Below, piece after piece: positions 1 through 9,800 of a stretch of DNA of 32,784 bases. Each line of letters opens with the position of its first letter. Within the stretch, counting starts at the first letter, position 1. The notes under the pieces were generated by a model. The model was given only the letters and a program-made list of their open reading frames with translations, did no database searches and was not told where the DNA came from. Source of the stretch: Opitutaceae bacterium (GTDB lineage Bacteria > Verrucomicrobiota > Verrucomicrobiia > Opitutales > Opitutaceae); NCBI GenBank assembly GCA_028280955.1, contig JANQKU010000144.1, positions 1 to 32,784 of the forward strand, written 5' to 3'. A program made the translations under genes and the position numbers.

Positions 1-1130
1 CTCATAATAACCGCACGTTTAATCCGGTTCTGTAGCTCCCTCACATTTCCCGGCCAAGCATAACGTTTTATGGCATTTAACGCCTTTTTTTCAAAAGAGA
101 GGCCAGACTTCCTATTTTCACCCGCAAAACTCTGCAATAACGACAGAGCCAGTAAATCAATATCCCCCTCTCGTTCTCGAAGGGGAGGCAGAGCCAACTC
201 CACAACCGCTAAACGATAATACAAATCTTCACGAAAGGTTCCATCGGCCATACCTTTTTGTAAATCCACGTTTGTCGCCGCAATCACCCGGGCCTCCACT
301 GTTATTTCCTCCCTGCCACCAACTCGTTCAATACATTGTTCCTGAAGAAATCGTAAAAGCTTTACTTGAACCGGTAGAGGAATCTCCCCGATTTCATCCA
401 AAAAAAGCGTTCCATTGATAGCCTGTTCTATTCGGCCTTTACGCTGAACATGAGCCCCAGTGAAAGCGCCCTTTTCATGTCCAAAAAGCTCACTTTCCAA
501 AAGGGATTCCGGAATAGCGCTACAATTGATTGCCACAAAAGGCCCCTCTTTACAGGCACTACGATGGTGAATAGCCTTTGCGGTAAGCTCCTTTCCCGTC
601 CCACTTTCCCCAAGAATTAAAACAGAAGCATTTGTCGTAGCAACTTTACGGATTGACTCAAATACTGCCTGCATCGAAAGGCTGGAGCCCAGCATACCTT
701 CAAAAGAGTCTCCCTGTAACTGCTGTTTCATCTCCCGATACTCCCGTTCCAGCAGCGCAACATGGAAACAACGCTTCAACAATTGCTTGAGTTCGTCCAT
801 ATCGACTGGTTTGGATAAAAAATCGTATGCGCCAGCTCCTATTGCCTTCAGAGTATTCTCTTTTTCCCCCTGTCCTGAAACAATAACAATTTTAACCAGA
901 GGATCCATTGTAAGCATCTCCGATAACGTCTCAAGTCCTTCTTCCGGTGAATTGGGATACGGAGGGAGACCCAGATCAAGCAAAACAACTGACGGATGGA
1001 TGGAAGCAAACAATCCCATTGCTTCAGCTCGATCATTGGCTTGAGCAACAGTGTACTGCTCCGCTAAAGCCCAACGCATCTGCGTCCGGACCTCTTTATC
1101 ATCATCGACTATCAGTAAGTGTGGTTTCAT
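1..1130 (-). CDS. prsR: Sigma-54-dependent response regulator, PEP-CTERM-system PrsR-like (3' end outside window)
   Basis: Minus-strand translation from ATG at 1130: MKPHLLIVDDDKEVRTQMRWALAEQ... receiver domain with VVLLDLGLPP, then AAA+ domain with Walker A GESGTGKE, GAFTGA sigma-54 contact motif (GHEKGAFTGAHVQRKGRIEQA) and WPGNVRELQNR. ATGA overlap with the upstream kinase gene. Not in the ORF track because it runs off the window. Confidence 0.92.
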   Translation of the reverse strand, partial: MKPHLLIVDDDKEVRTQMRWALAEQYTVAQANDRAEAMGLFASIHPSVVLLDLGLPPYPNSPEEGLETLSEMLTMDPLVKIVIVSGQGEKENTLKAIGAGAYDFLSKPVDMDELKQLLKRCFHVALLEREYREMKQQLQGDSFEGMLGSSLSMQAVFESIRKVATTNASVLILGESGTGKELTAKAIHHRSACKEGPFVAINCSAIPESLLESELFGHEKGAFTGAHVQRKGRIEQAINGTLFLDEIGEIPLPVQVKLLRFLQEQCIERVGGREEITVEARVIAATNVDLQKGMADGTFREDLYYRLAVVELALPPLREREGDIDLLALSLLQSFAGENRKSGLSFEKKALNAIKRYAWPGNVRELQNRIKRAVIM

Positions 1131-3229
1131 CTCTCAACTCTCGAAACGGGCAAAAGTATTTGAAATGTAGTGCCTAAATTCAACTCACTCTCAACCGTTA
1201 TTCTGCCTCTGTGAGCCTCTACAATCATTTTACTTTGAAACATCCCTATGCCAAGTCCGTTCTTTTTAGTAGTTTTAAACGGACGAAACAACGAATCGTT
1301 AAGGAATTCTTCACTGATTCCACATCCATTATCTGTCACTGTTAGAACCACACACTCTTCGTGTAAATTCGTCGTCACCAAAATCTCACCTCCCTCTGAT
1401 ATCGCTTCTGACGCATTGAGCACAAGATTATCCACAACCTTGAGCATCTGTTCAGAGTCAATCGAGATTTTTGGCAATGATCCCAGTTTGGTTCTTATAA
1501 CGATTCCGACTTGCTTTTCCCATCCAGAAATAGCCTTTTTGATAACTTCGTTAAAATCTGTTTCAACAGGTTGTATCTTAAGTTCATGACGCAACATACC
1601 CAACCGTTCGATAATGTAGTTAATTTTCTTTCCCGCTTGGGAAATTCCTCTTAAAGCGTCTTCACGAAATTCCGGATCATCCCAATGCACTGGAAAATTT
1701 TGTATCATCAAGTTGAGTGTCGAAGCAGCATTCTTCAGATCGTGAACGAAAAAAGCCCCCATCGTTTGAAAAGCTTCCAGCTCTTTAAGCTGCAGATTCT
1801 TTTGAGAAAGCTCAACATTGAGTAAACTGGAAGCGGCGTGGCTACCAACACATTTTAATATATCAAATTCCTGAACAGAAAAAATTTCTCCCCCAACCCG
1901 ATCTCCCAAGACCATCAGTCCAAGAAAGGTTTCCCTTCTGATAAGAGGAATACAGATACGGTTTCCTCCATGAGGAAACTGCCGAGGATTCGCCTCTCTC
2001 AATGCCTTAACCCACTTCTCTTGAGAAACATCCAAATCAATGGGTTCCAGATGCTCCTGAAAATACCGAACTAATTCCGAATCTAATCTATGATCAATAC
2101 GGCTAACGTCGAAAAGGGACGTCGAACCCGCAAGCGTCATACTTTCTTCATTACGATCCACCAACCAGATATTAACGGAAAGCGCTTGAAAGACATCGGC
2201 AATCAATCGAACGAGAGATCGGCACAATTCTGTTCTCTCCAATTGAAAAGACGTCTTTTCAGAGAACTTTAACCAGATCTTACGGTAATCATAAAGAGGT
2301 CTTTTAAAATGGCGACCCACAAAACGCCGCATCTGTAATCGAAAACGATCAGACTGCAATAAAAGGGCCAATAATACCACTGAAACCATTATGACCAAGG
2401 CCTTTAAGGGGAAAGCGACATCACCACCCCAAAAAGCAACGACTTTTGCCAAAACACCTACGATAATCAGATAAACGCCAACCAGTAAAACGGTCAGCGA
2501 ATTGCGAAGAATCTCCTGAGAAGGATAAACCTCTAATTCAAAATGCCCGACTCGGAATAGAGAACGTAAAATCAAAAGAGACGCTATTAAGAGAGCACCC
2601 GATCCAATGATATCCATGGAGGGATCGATGCGGGAAAAGAGCAGCGCCTGACTGCTGGTGTACAAGCGAACCGCAAATAAGACTCCAAGGCCCAAAACCA
2701 TGAATTTGATGCGCCAGCGCATTGTCCCTATAGCTGCCCGAAAAGTACGCTCCAGACTCATCAACACGATGACAGACCCCATCAATAAGGACAAATGAAT
2801 GAGAAAACCCGACCATCCCAAAAGAATTGTCCAAGCCTCACTCGGCAAAACGTGAAAACCCAATACGGCCAGATCATTGTGAAAGAGCAATGCAACCACA
2901 ACCGGCAAAAAGAAGAAACCTGCCAATGGATAACGCCACTTTGCGAGTAAGCCCTGTGCCTCTCCACGAGCATAACTTAAACTGAAAAACAACCATATTC
3001 CTGGAAGAAACGACATCACTATAAGTCGAATTCTTTGCCAATAAAGCACTTCCAAAGACTGATTGGCCATCTCACTAAAGCCAACACAGAGGCTTTCAAC
3101 CATTAATACGACCATTCCAAGAGCAAAAACCCAACGAATAGCCGAATGTCTATTTTCGATAACAACAGCTCCAGCAAGAATGACGCAAAATAGAACACCT
3201 GCGAAAGCAAATAAGACATCAACACTCAT
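1127..3229 (-). CDS. prsK: PEP-CTERM-system histidine kinase PrsK-like (membrane N-terminus, GAF, HATPase)
   Basis: 700 aa; multi-TM N-terminus, GAF-like middle, H-box FFVHDLKNAAS, N-box NLVLNASEAI, G-boxes DNGCGIS and GLGIGMFQSK; adjacent to prsR and near an exosortase. Confidence 0.88.
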   Translation of the reverse strand: MSVDVLFAFAGVLFCVILAGAVVIENRHSAIRWVFALGMVVLMVESLCVGFSEMANQSLEVLYWQRIRLIVMSFLPGIWLFFSLSYARGEAQGLLAKWRYPLAGFFFLPVVVALLFHNDLAVLGFHVLPSEAWTILLGWSGFLIHLSLLMGSVIVLMSLERTFRAAIGTMRWRIKFMVLGLGVLFAVRLYTSSQALLFSRIDPSMDIIGSGALLIASLLILRSLFRVGHFELEVYPSQEILRNSLTVLLVGVYLIIVGVLAKVVAFWGGDVAFPLKALVIMVSVVLLALLLQSDRFRLQMRRFVGRHFKRPLYDYRKIWLKFSEKTSFQLERTELCRSLVRLIADVFQALSVNIWLVDRNEESMTLAGSTSLFDVSRIDHRLDSELVRYFQEHLEPIDLDVSQEKWVKALREANPRQFPHGGNRICIPLIRRETFLGLMVLGDRVGGEIFSVQEFDILKCVGSHAASSLLNVELSQKNLQLKELEAFQTMGAFFVHDLKNAASTLNLMIQNFPVHWDDPEFREDALRGISQAGKKINYIIERLGMLRHELKIQPVETDFNEVIKKAISGWEKQVGIVIRTKLGSLPKISIDSEQMLKVVDNLVLNASEAISEGGEILVTTNLHEECVVLTVTDNGCGISEEFLNDSLFRPFKTTKKNGLGIGMFQSKMIVEAHRGRITVESELNLGTTFQILLPVSRVER

Positions 3230-3312
3230 TTCTTAATTTCTTCAAAACATGAGCAGATGAACGACAAGCGCAATGGCAATATATTTTCACCTCACTTTAC
3301 ATCACTGCCACC

Positions 3313-3347
3313 AAAAAAAGCCGCATTGGAATTTCCATGCGGCTTTC
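3313..3347 (-). terminator. Rho-independent terminator downstream of the VPDSG-CTERM gene
   Basis: On + strand AAAAAAA-GCCGCATTGGAATTTCCATGCGGC: GCCGCAT/ATGCGGC stem (plus GGAA/TTCC with a bulge); on the minus strand the stem is followed by a T7 run. Confidence 0.85.
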
Positions 3348-3368
3348 CTCTATGAAATAGAATTTAGA

Positions 3369-4043
3369 CTAGATCTTCGCAGACCTGTATTTTGTAACGA
3401 ATAAACTCAGTAACAACAAACCTAAACCAAGCATCCAAACAGTTGTGCCACTGTCCGGGACAGCTGTTGGTCCACCTTCATCTATTGAGTTAACTTCAGT
3501 ATCTGGATTTGAACCAGAATCATCTCTACCGCCTGGATCTGGATCACTAGAACTACCTCCATTTGCCGATCGTGTTGGTTTTAAAGAATTCCAGATGCCA
3601 TTATCCTTAGAATGTCTCGCATATCCACCGCGGTATGATCCGGAATTCGATGATGTGTCAGCACTCATTGTTTGACTTGATCGCCCTCCCTGTTGGGTCA
3701 TTCCTCCACCGATAGAAGCAGGTACCATACTGGGAAATAAAGGTTCTGATTCCTCTGAGCTAAAGTCATCTTTGACAGCATTTTTTGTCTGTTGGGTTCG
3801 ATAGGGCAGAGCAGAAGAAGCCGTGTCGTATTGATCAGTCTTACTGTAACCGAAATCATCAAACAAAATACTATTACCGGCCGCAATATCAAAAACTTCT
3901 TCAATCATATCTTCTGAGTCTTCACCAAAGGATACATCTTTTGAAACATAACCAGAATCCCAATAGAGCGAAGCATTGATAACACCCAAACCCAATAGCC
4001 CTAGGAAGATGCCACAAAATAAAAGTCGTTTCTTATTTTTCAT
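3369..4043 (-). CDS. VPDSG-CTERM sorting domain protein, acidic/Ser-rich low-complexity surface protein
   Basis: 224 aa; N-terminal signal/TM segment; C-terminus ...TAVPDSGTTVWMLGLGLLLLSLFVTKYRSAKI = VPDSG motif, hydrophobic helix, basic tail. Confidence 0.9.
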   Translation of the reverse strand: MKNKKRLLFCGIFLGLLGLGVINASLYWDSGYVSKDVSFGEDSEDMIEEVFDIAAGNSILFDDFGYSKTDQYDTASSALPYRTQQTKNAVKDDFSSEESEPLFPSMVPASIGGGMTQQGGRSSQTMSADTSSNSGSYRGGYARHSKDNGIWNSLKPTRSANGGSSSDPDPGGRDDSGSNPDTEVNSIDEGGPTAVPDSGTTVWMLGLGLLLLSLFVTKYRSAKI

Positions 4044-4072
4044 ATGTATTGTTTATTATACGACAACAATTA

Positions 4073-4088
4073 AGCACCCTTCATGCCA
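4073..4088 (-). promoter_or_regulatory. Sigma-54 (-24/-12) promoter for the VPDSG-CTERM gene
   Basis: Minus strand TGGCATGAAGGGTGCT: GG-N10-GC exactly, 30 nt upstream of the ATG at 4043; close to consensus TGGCAC-N5-TTGCA. Confidence 0.75.
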
Positions 4089-4196
4089 GTATCGAAAAAC
4101 AACCTTCATTTATTATATAAATATTTGAATATCAATATTTTAAAAACTTTATGAGTATTTTTTCCTAAGGGTAAAATCAGCCATAAAATAGACTAT

Positions 4197-4229
4197 AAAG
4201 TGTAAACTAGACCGACATTTTTACACTTT
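4197..4229. promoter_or_regulatory. Candidate PrsR enhancer (inverted repeat) upstream of the sigma-54 promoter
   Basis: AAAGTGTAAA (4197-4206) - N13 - TTTACACTTT (4220-4229), perfect 10-bp inverted repeat, about 150 bp upstream of the predicted transcription start. Confidence 0.65.
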
Positions 4230-4425
4230 TCGAAATTCCTTATTCAAGAGCCGATTTGTCTAGTTAAATCGAGATTTCTTCACCACCAAGTAATTGTTCA
4301 AAGTCAAAACTCATTGTATCCCTTCACTTAGCTTTTTTTAGTTTGCTCAATCACACATCAGTATTTTCAGAGCGACCTAGGGTTCCATAAACTATATTTA
4401 TCGACTATCATCATATCCCATATAA

Positions 4426-5385
4426 TCACCTATGACTTCTCATTGAGGATCTACTATGAAACACCTTTCCTTCCGTTGAAGTTTCAGCTCGATTTCGTTC
4501 CGATTTCACGAAAAAAAACAACAATAAGAACAAAGGCACCAGCGACAAAGCAAAAAACACTGGACCACCATTTCTGTGAATTTCAGAATCAATCATCTCT
4601 GGTCCAATTTGCACACACAGTTGGGCAATGACAAAAATCCGCAGGCTGTTTCGTACAATTGCCAACGGAATAATAAACAGAACTAAAATAACCCGTTTCC
4701 AGACGGAATGTAAAAAGAGGTTAGCAGCAACCAGACTGACAATAAATAAAACCAGACTTGAGCGGATTCCACTACATTCCCGCGCTACTTCTAAACTAAT
4801 CCCAGGAAGGTGAAAAACTAAATCATAACGAAGAATTGGTGTCTCGGCTAATTTCAGAAACCAGTAGGAAACATCTGCTGAAGCGTATTGAAAAAAAGTT
4901 TCTATGCCTTCTTTTAAAAAAACAGGAAACGGAACCATACATACCAGAAAAACCAAGGGAAAGGTAAAAGTCTTCAAAGTTTCTCTTCCTAGAAAAAAAC
5001 TCGCACCTGCCAGAAAAAACATAACAAAGGCAAAGATCGTCGCAGAAAGATAATTTTCATGTGTCAAAGAAGACCCACTACCCACTATAACCCAATAGAA
5101 CCCGAGCACAACTAGTCCTGTTAACAACGGGAACAATGCCAGCATACGATTTGGCGATGAAGGAACCGGTAAGTTCTTCCTTTTTAACCAAATCAAATAA
5201 ACACTAACACAAGGGATAAGAAGAATATGAGAGTATAAATCAGTCCCCATTGCTAAGTGAATCAACTGGTATAGCGGCAAACTGAAACTGACAATAAGGC
5301 CCAGGATAAACAGCAAGAAATGCCATGGCATAAGTAAGCCAAACAGTGATCGTGCACTATGAGACCACTCTGAAATAACATTCAT
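4426..5385 (-). CDS. xrtC: Exosortase (XrtC-like, VPDSG-CTERM-associated)
   Basis: Multi-TM protein with exosortase catalytic residues in order: Cys in VARECSGIRSSLVLF, Arg in IVRNSLRIF, His in DSEIHRNGGPVFF. ORF opens at 5436 but the ATG at 5385 (MNVISEW) is preceded by AGGAAGGGG. Confidence 0.88.
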   Translation of the reverse strand: MNVISEWSHSARSLFGLLMPWHFLLFILGLIVSFSLPLYQLIHLAMGTDLYSHILLIPCVSVYLIWLKRKNLPVPSSPNRMLALFPLLTGLVVLGFYWVIVGSGSSLTHENYLSATIFAFVMFFLAGASFFLGRETLKTFTFPLVFLVCMVPFPVFLKEGIETFFQYASADVSYWFLKLAETPILRYDLVFHLPGISLEVARECSGIRSSLVLFIVSLVAANLFLHSVWKRVILVLFIIPLAIVRNSLRIFVIAQLCVQIGPEMIDSEIHRNGGPVFFALSLVPLFLLLFFFVKSERNRAETSTEGKVFHSRSSMRSHR

Positions 5386-5469
5386 TTTCGATTCCCCTTC
5401 CTTTTCTTTCGTTATATAACCATGCTGACCTTTCATCTGCCTCGACCCTCAAGGAAGATGAAAGTTTTA

Positions 5470-6756
5470 TCATGCTTTCCAAACCTGGCCAGGCTGAGTA
5501 TCTATTTCAGTCATCGCATTACGCGTATCTACGATACAAGGACACCATTTTGCCAATTCTTTATAGTCGATAGACTTGTGGTTGGTTGCAATCAAAACGC
5601 AATCATAAGAACTTAGAGAATCCTCGTCCCAAGGAATCGATTCGATACCAGCCCATTGAGAGTGTTCACGTGTCATAGGAATTGTGGGTACATAAGGATC
5701 ATAATAACCTATTTCTGCTCCACGCCCTTTTAGCAGATTCATCAGTATATAACTAGGCGATTCACGGTCGTCATCCACATTGGGTTTGTAGGCGAGTCCT
5801 ATGAGAAGAACTCTGCTGCCATTGACTGACTTTTTCTGTTCATTCAATGCTTCTGCTACACGACTAATAACATATTCCGGCATCGCTGTATTAATCTCAC
5901 CTGCTAATTCGATGAAACGTGTATTGTGTCCGTATTCGCGTGCTTTCCAGGTTAAATAAAAAGGATCGATCGGGATACAGTGACCACCTAACCCTGGACC
6001 GGGATAAAAGGCCATATAGCCAAAAGGTTTTGTCTTGGCTGCATTGATAACTTCCCAAACATCTATATCCATAGAATCGTAAATGACTTTCAGTTCGTTG
6101 ACTAAAGCAATATTTACACCACGGAAAATATTTTCCGAAAGCTTTGTTGCTTCTGCAGTTCTGCACGACGAAACCGGAACAAGTGTCTTAATTGCGATTG
6201 AATACAGTGCTTTTGTTTTTTCCAGACAGGTCGGAGTGAATCCCCCAATCACCTTTGGGATGGAAGCCACTTTACTCTCTGGATTCCCCGGGTCTTCACG
6301 CTCCGGTGAAAAGGCCAAATGGAAATCTGTGCCGGCCTTCAGATCAGAACCTGACTCGAGCGCATCTTTTAAAGGACCATCTGTCGTACCTGGATACGTC
6401 GTTGATTCAAGAACAACAAGTGTTCCTTTCTTGAGATGAGGGGCAATTGCCTCTGCTGTTTTAATTACATAGGAGATATTAGGCTCCCGGTTTTTACTCA
6501 ACGGCGTAGGCACACAAATCATAACTGCGTCCACTTCCTTCACTCTAGATAAATCCGTGGATGCCGAAAAACTCCCCTCTTCAACCAATTCAGTAACTAC
6601 ACTTGTTTCGATATGTTTAATGTAGCTTCGTCCTTCGCTGATCGCATCGATTTTCTTTTGATCGACATCGAGACCTAACACCGTCGCGCCAGATCGCGCG
6701 AATTGAAGGGAAAGCGGTAAACCGACGTACCCGAGTCCAATAATTGCAATATTCAT
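5470..6756 (-). CDS. Nucleotide sugar dehydrogenase (UDP-GlcNAc 6-dehydrogenase / WbpA-like)
   Basis: Rossmann MNIAIIGLGYVGLPLSLQFARSGATVLGLD; catalytic Cys motif GPGLGGHCIPIDPFYLTWKAR. The track ORF start (6777) is a TTG codon; ATG at 6756 preferred. Confidence 0.9.
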   Translation of the reverse strand: MNIAIIGLGYVGLPLSLQFARSGATVLGLDVDQKKIDAISEGRSYIKHIETSVVTELVEEGSFSASTDLSRVKEVDAVMICVPTPLSKNREPNISYVIKTAEAIAPHLKKGTLVVLESTTYPGTTDGPLKDALESGSDLKAGTDFHLAFSPEREDPGNPESKVASIPKVIGGFTPTCLEKTKALYSIAIKTLVPVSSCRTAEATKLSENIFRGVNIALVNELKVIYDSMDIDVWEVINAAKTKPFGYMAFYPGPGLGGHCIPIDPFYLTWKAREYGHNTRFIELAGEINTAMPEYVISRVAEALNEQKKSVNGSRVLLIGLAYKPNVDDDRESPSYILMNLLKGRGAEIGYYDPYVPTIPMTREHSQWAGIESIPWDEDSLSSYDCVLIATNHKSIDYKELAKWCPCIVDTRNAMTEIDTQPGQVWKA

Positions 6757-6859
6757 AATTAATTTGTTGTCGCTCAATTAGATTAGATTTTTTCAGAAAC
6801 TGGAGCTGTAAGCCTTTAATTGATTGATTTTCTTAAGGTTGAGTAAACTCTTCTCGGAA

Positions 6860-9800
6860 TCAATCTAGCTTTGCAACTAGGGCTTTCGCCAATTCTTCCA
6901 CAAACGGTTCTACCAGCATAGCATGCGGGTTGAAATTAAATTTAACATCGATGAATTCTCCTCGAGCTAGGTCTTTCCAGCCCATGTTTTTGTCTGTGTA
7001 AAATGAATAATTTCGTTTCGGCCTGAAATTGACGATAACGCCATCATAGGGTCGCGGTTTGTACTTCATCGCTGCCATATGATTGATCTGATGGATACTA
7101 TCATGAATAGACTTCACTCGAGATTTTTTCTTGAACACGTTTGTCATGTTACCAAACAAAAGCGAGAACTCTCCATCCTTCCCCACTTGAATTTTACTTG
7201 AGAGGTATGACGGCCACATACTGAAAGGCACTTTTATGAAATTACCGATATGAAACCATGTTTTTTGCAAAAGAAAACTGACAAGATTTCGTTCCTTCAT
7301 TAGTGAGAAATTGTATGTATCTAACAATGCTAAGAGAGCGACCTCTTGGCCTTCCTTCCGTAATATTTGCGCCATCTCATAAGCAATCGTCCCTCCCAAA
7401 CAATAGCCTCCTAAATGATAAGGACCAGTTGGCTGTATTGATTTGATCTCTTCTACATACTTTCTGGCCATTTCCTCAATGGTTGTCAGAGGCTGTGTTT
7501 TTGTATCTTGGCCTTGAGATTGAAGGCCGTAAAAAGGATAGTTATCACCCATTTTCTGAGAAAGTATCCGGTAAAAGAGGACATTTCCTCCAGCCCCGTG
7601 AACACAGAAAAACCTGGATTTCGAACCTTGAGGTTGAATGGGCACGAGAGAAGACCACTCTTCGAGTCGCTCATCATCTTTTTCCAGCTCGATCGCCAGT
7701 AGCTTAACAGTTCCCGACCTGAAGAGAGTTGCAAGCTGTAGGCGTTTTCCAAATATTTGCTCGATTTTATTGAACAGTGAAACTGCTATGATAGAATGTC
7801 CTCCCAAATCAAAGAAATTATCGTTTCGCCCAACTTGAGAAACTCTTAGAAGAGACTGCATAATGTCAGCGAGTTTCTTCTCCTTCTCTCCCTGGGGGGG
7901 GTGGAAATCTCCATCCGGAATTCGAGTTTCCGTCTGCTCTGGTTCTGGCAACGCTTTTCTATCGACCTTCCCGTTCGGTGTAAGAGGGAGTGTATCCATC
8001 GTAACCAAAGTAGCAGGGACCATGTATTCCGGCAATTTGCTTCGAAGAGCGCCTCTTAGTTCATCTGGATTGAGTTTTGACGAAGTGTCTGCCTGAACGT
8101 AGGCGACCAGACGTTTATCGCCAGGAATATCTTCCCGGGCAATCACAACCGCCTGTTTGATACCAGATTGTTGAGAAAGGACCGTCTCGATTTCTTCGAG
8201 TTCTATGCGAAACCCACGAATTTTAACTTGGAAATCGACACGGCCAAGACACTCAACTATTCCATCAGGTCTGTATTTGGCTAGATCACCTGTACGATAG
8301 ATTTTTTCTCCTTTACGAAAAGGATTGGGAATGAACTTCTCTTCCGTCAATTCCAAACGTTGGAAATATCCTCTAGCCAGTCCGTCTCCGCCTATCATCA
8401 GTTCACCAGGAACACCGATAGGCGTCGGCTGCAGAGTTTGATCGAGAATATAAAGCTGAGTGTTGCCAATAGGTCTTCCAATGTGGATGTCCTCAAAACT
8501 TTCAACCCTGCAACATGTGGACCATACAGTCGTCTCTGTAGGACCGTACATATTCCATAATTCGGAACATCGAAAGAGAAGCTTTTCTGCAAGGTCCGAG
8601 GGCATAGCTTCGCCTCCACAGAGAATTTTCAGATTTTTAGAACCTTGCCATCCATTTTGTATCAACATGCGCCAGGTAGCCGGTGTGGCCTGCATGATTG
8701 TAATGTTGTATTTTTCGATAGCTCTTTGTATCGCTTCAGCATCTATCGCAGTCTCCCGCGGGGCAACGACAACCTTAGCTCCTTTCAATAGCGGCAAATA
8801 TAGCTCAAGAACGGCAATATCAAACGAAAGGGTTGTGACCGCCAATAAGATGTCTCGTTGATTCAATCCAGGCTCTTTTCCCATCGATTCCAGGAAATTA
8901 ACCACAGCTTGATGTTCGATTTGCACCCCTTTAGGCCTTCCTGTCGATCCAGATGTATAGATAACGTAGGCAAGATTGTGTGAACCGGAAGATGGCTCTG
9001 GTCTGGTGGAGCTACTTTTTTCGATGGATTGACTGTCTCTATCTATACAAACGACCTTAGCAGGCATTTCATCGAGTGAATCCAGAAGACTCTGTTGGGT
9101 AACAAGAATGGGAGATTTTGCGTCGCTGAGCACATAGGCGATGCGATCGGCAGGGTAAGCCGGATCAAGCGGCACGTAAGCAGCGCCAGACTTAAGCACA
9201 CCTAACAAAGCCACGAGCATCTCCAAGGAACGTTCAAGACAAATACCAATCAAGGCGTCAGATTGGGCACCCAGCATTTGCAAGTGATTGGCTAAACGAT
9301 TGGCACGTTTATCCAACTCGCGATAAGAGATTTCAACCTCTCCAAAAATAGCTGCTATCGAAGCCGGGGTCTTTGTGACTTGTTCTTCAAAGAGTTGATG
9401 CAAGCAAACCGTTTTATCATATTCGAAATCGGTAGTATTCCAATCATTCAATATCTGTGCGCGCTCAGATGACCCGAGGATGGGCAATTCGGCAATTTTA
9501 TCTTCCGGCCGGGCGATAGCAGCTTGCAGTAGCTGGCGAAAATGAACACCCATGCGTTCGATAGTCTTCCGTTTGAACAAATTAGTTGGGTACTCAATTG
9601 TCAGATTTAGCGTATCGCCTTCGTGGACAGCTAAAAGAGTTAGGTCGAATACAGAAATGGAGTCGGAAGGTGGGAGATGAGTAATCTCAACTGAGGGCAA
9701 ATCAATCGCGAACAGCTCCGGTTGATTCTTATAAGAGAAGAATACTTGAAAAAGTGGATTGAAGTCTGTTGACCGAGAAGGGTTTAAATGTTCGACGAGT

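Noticed and set aside
848-1048. 66-aa minus ORF and plus ORFs 787-1044 / 947-1177
   Set aside because: Out of frame with the clear prsR receiver domain read on the minus strand.
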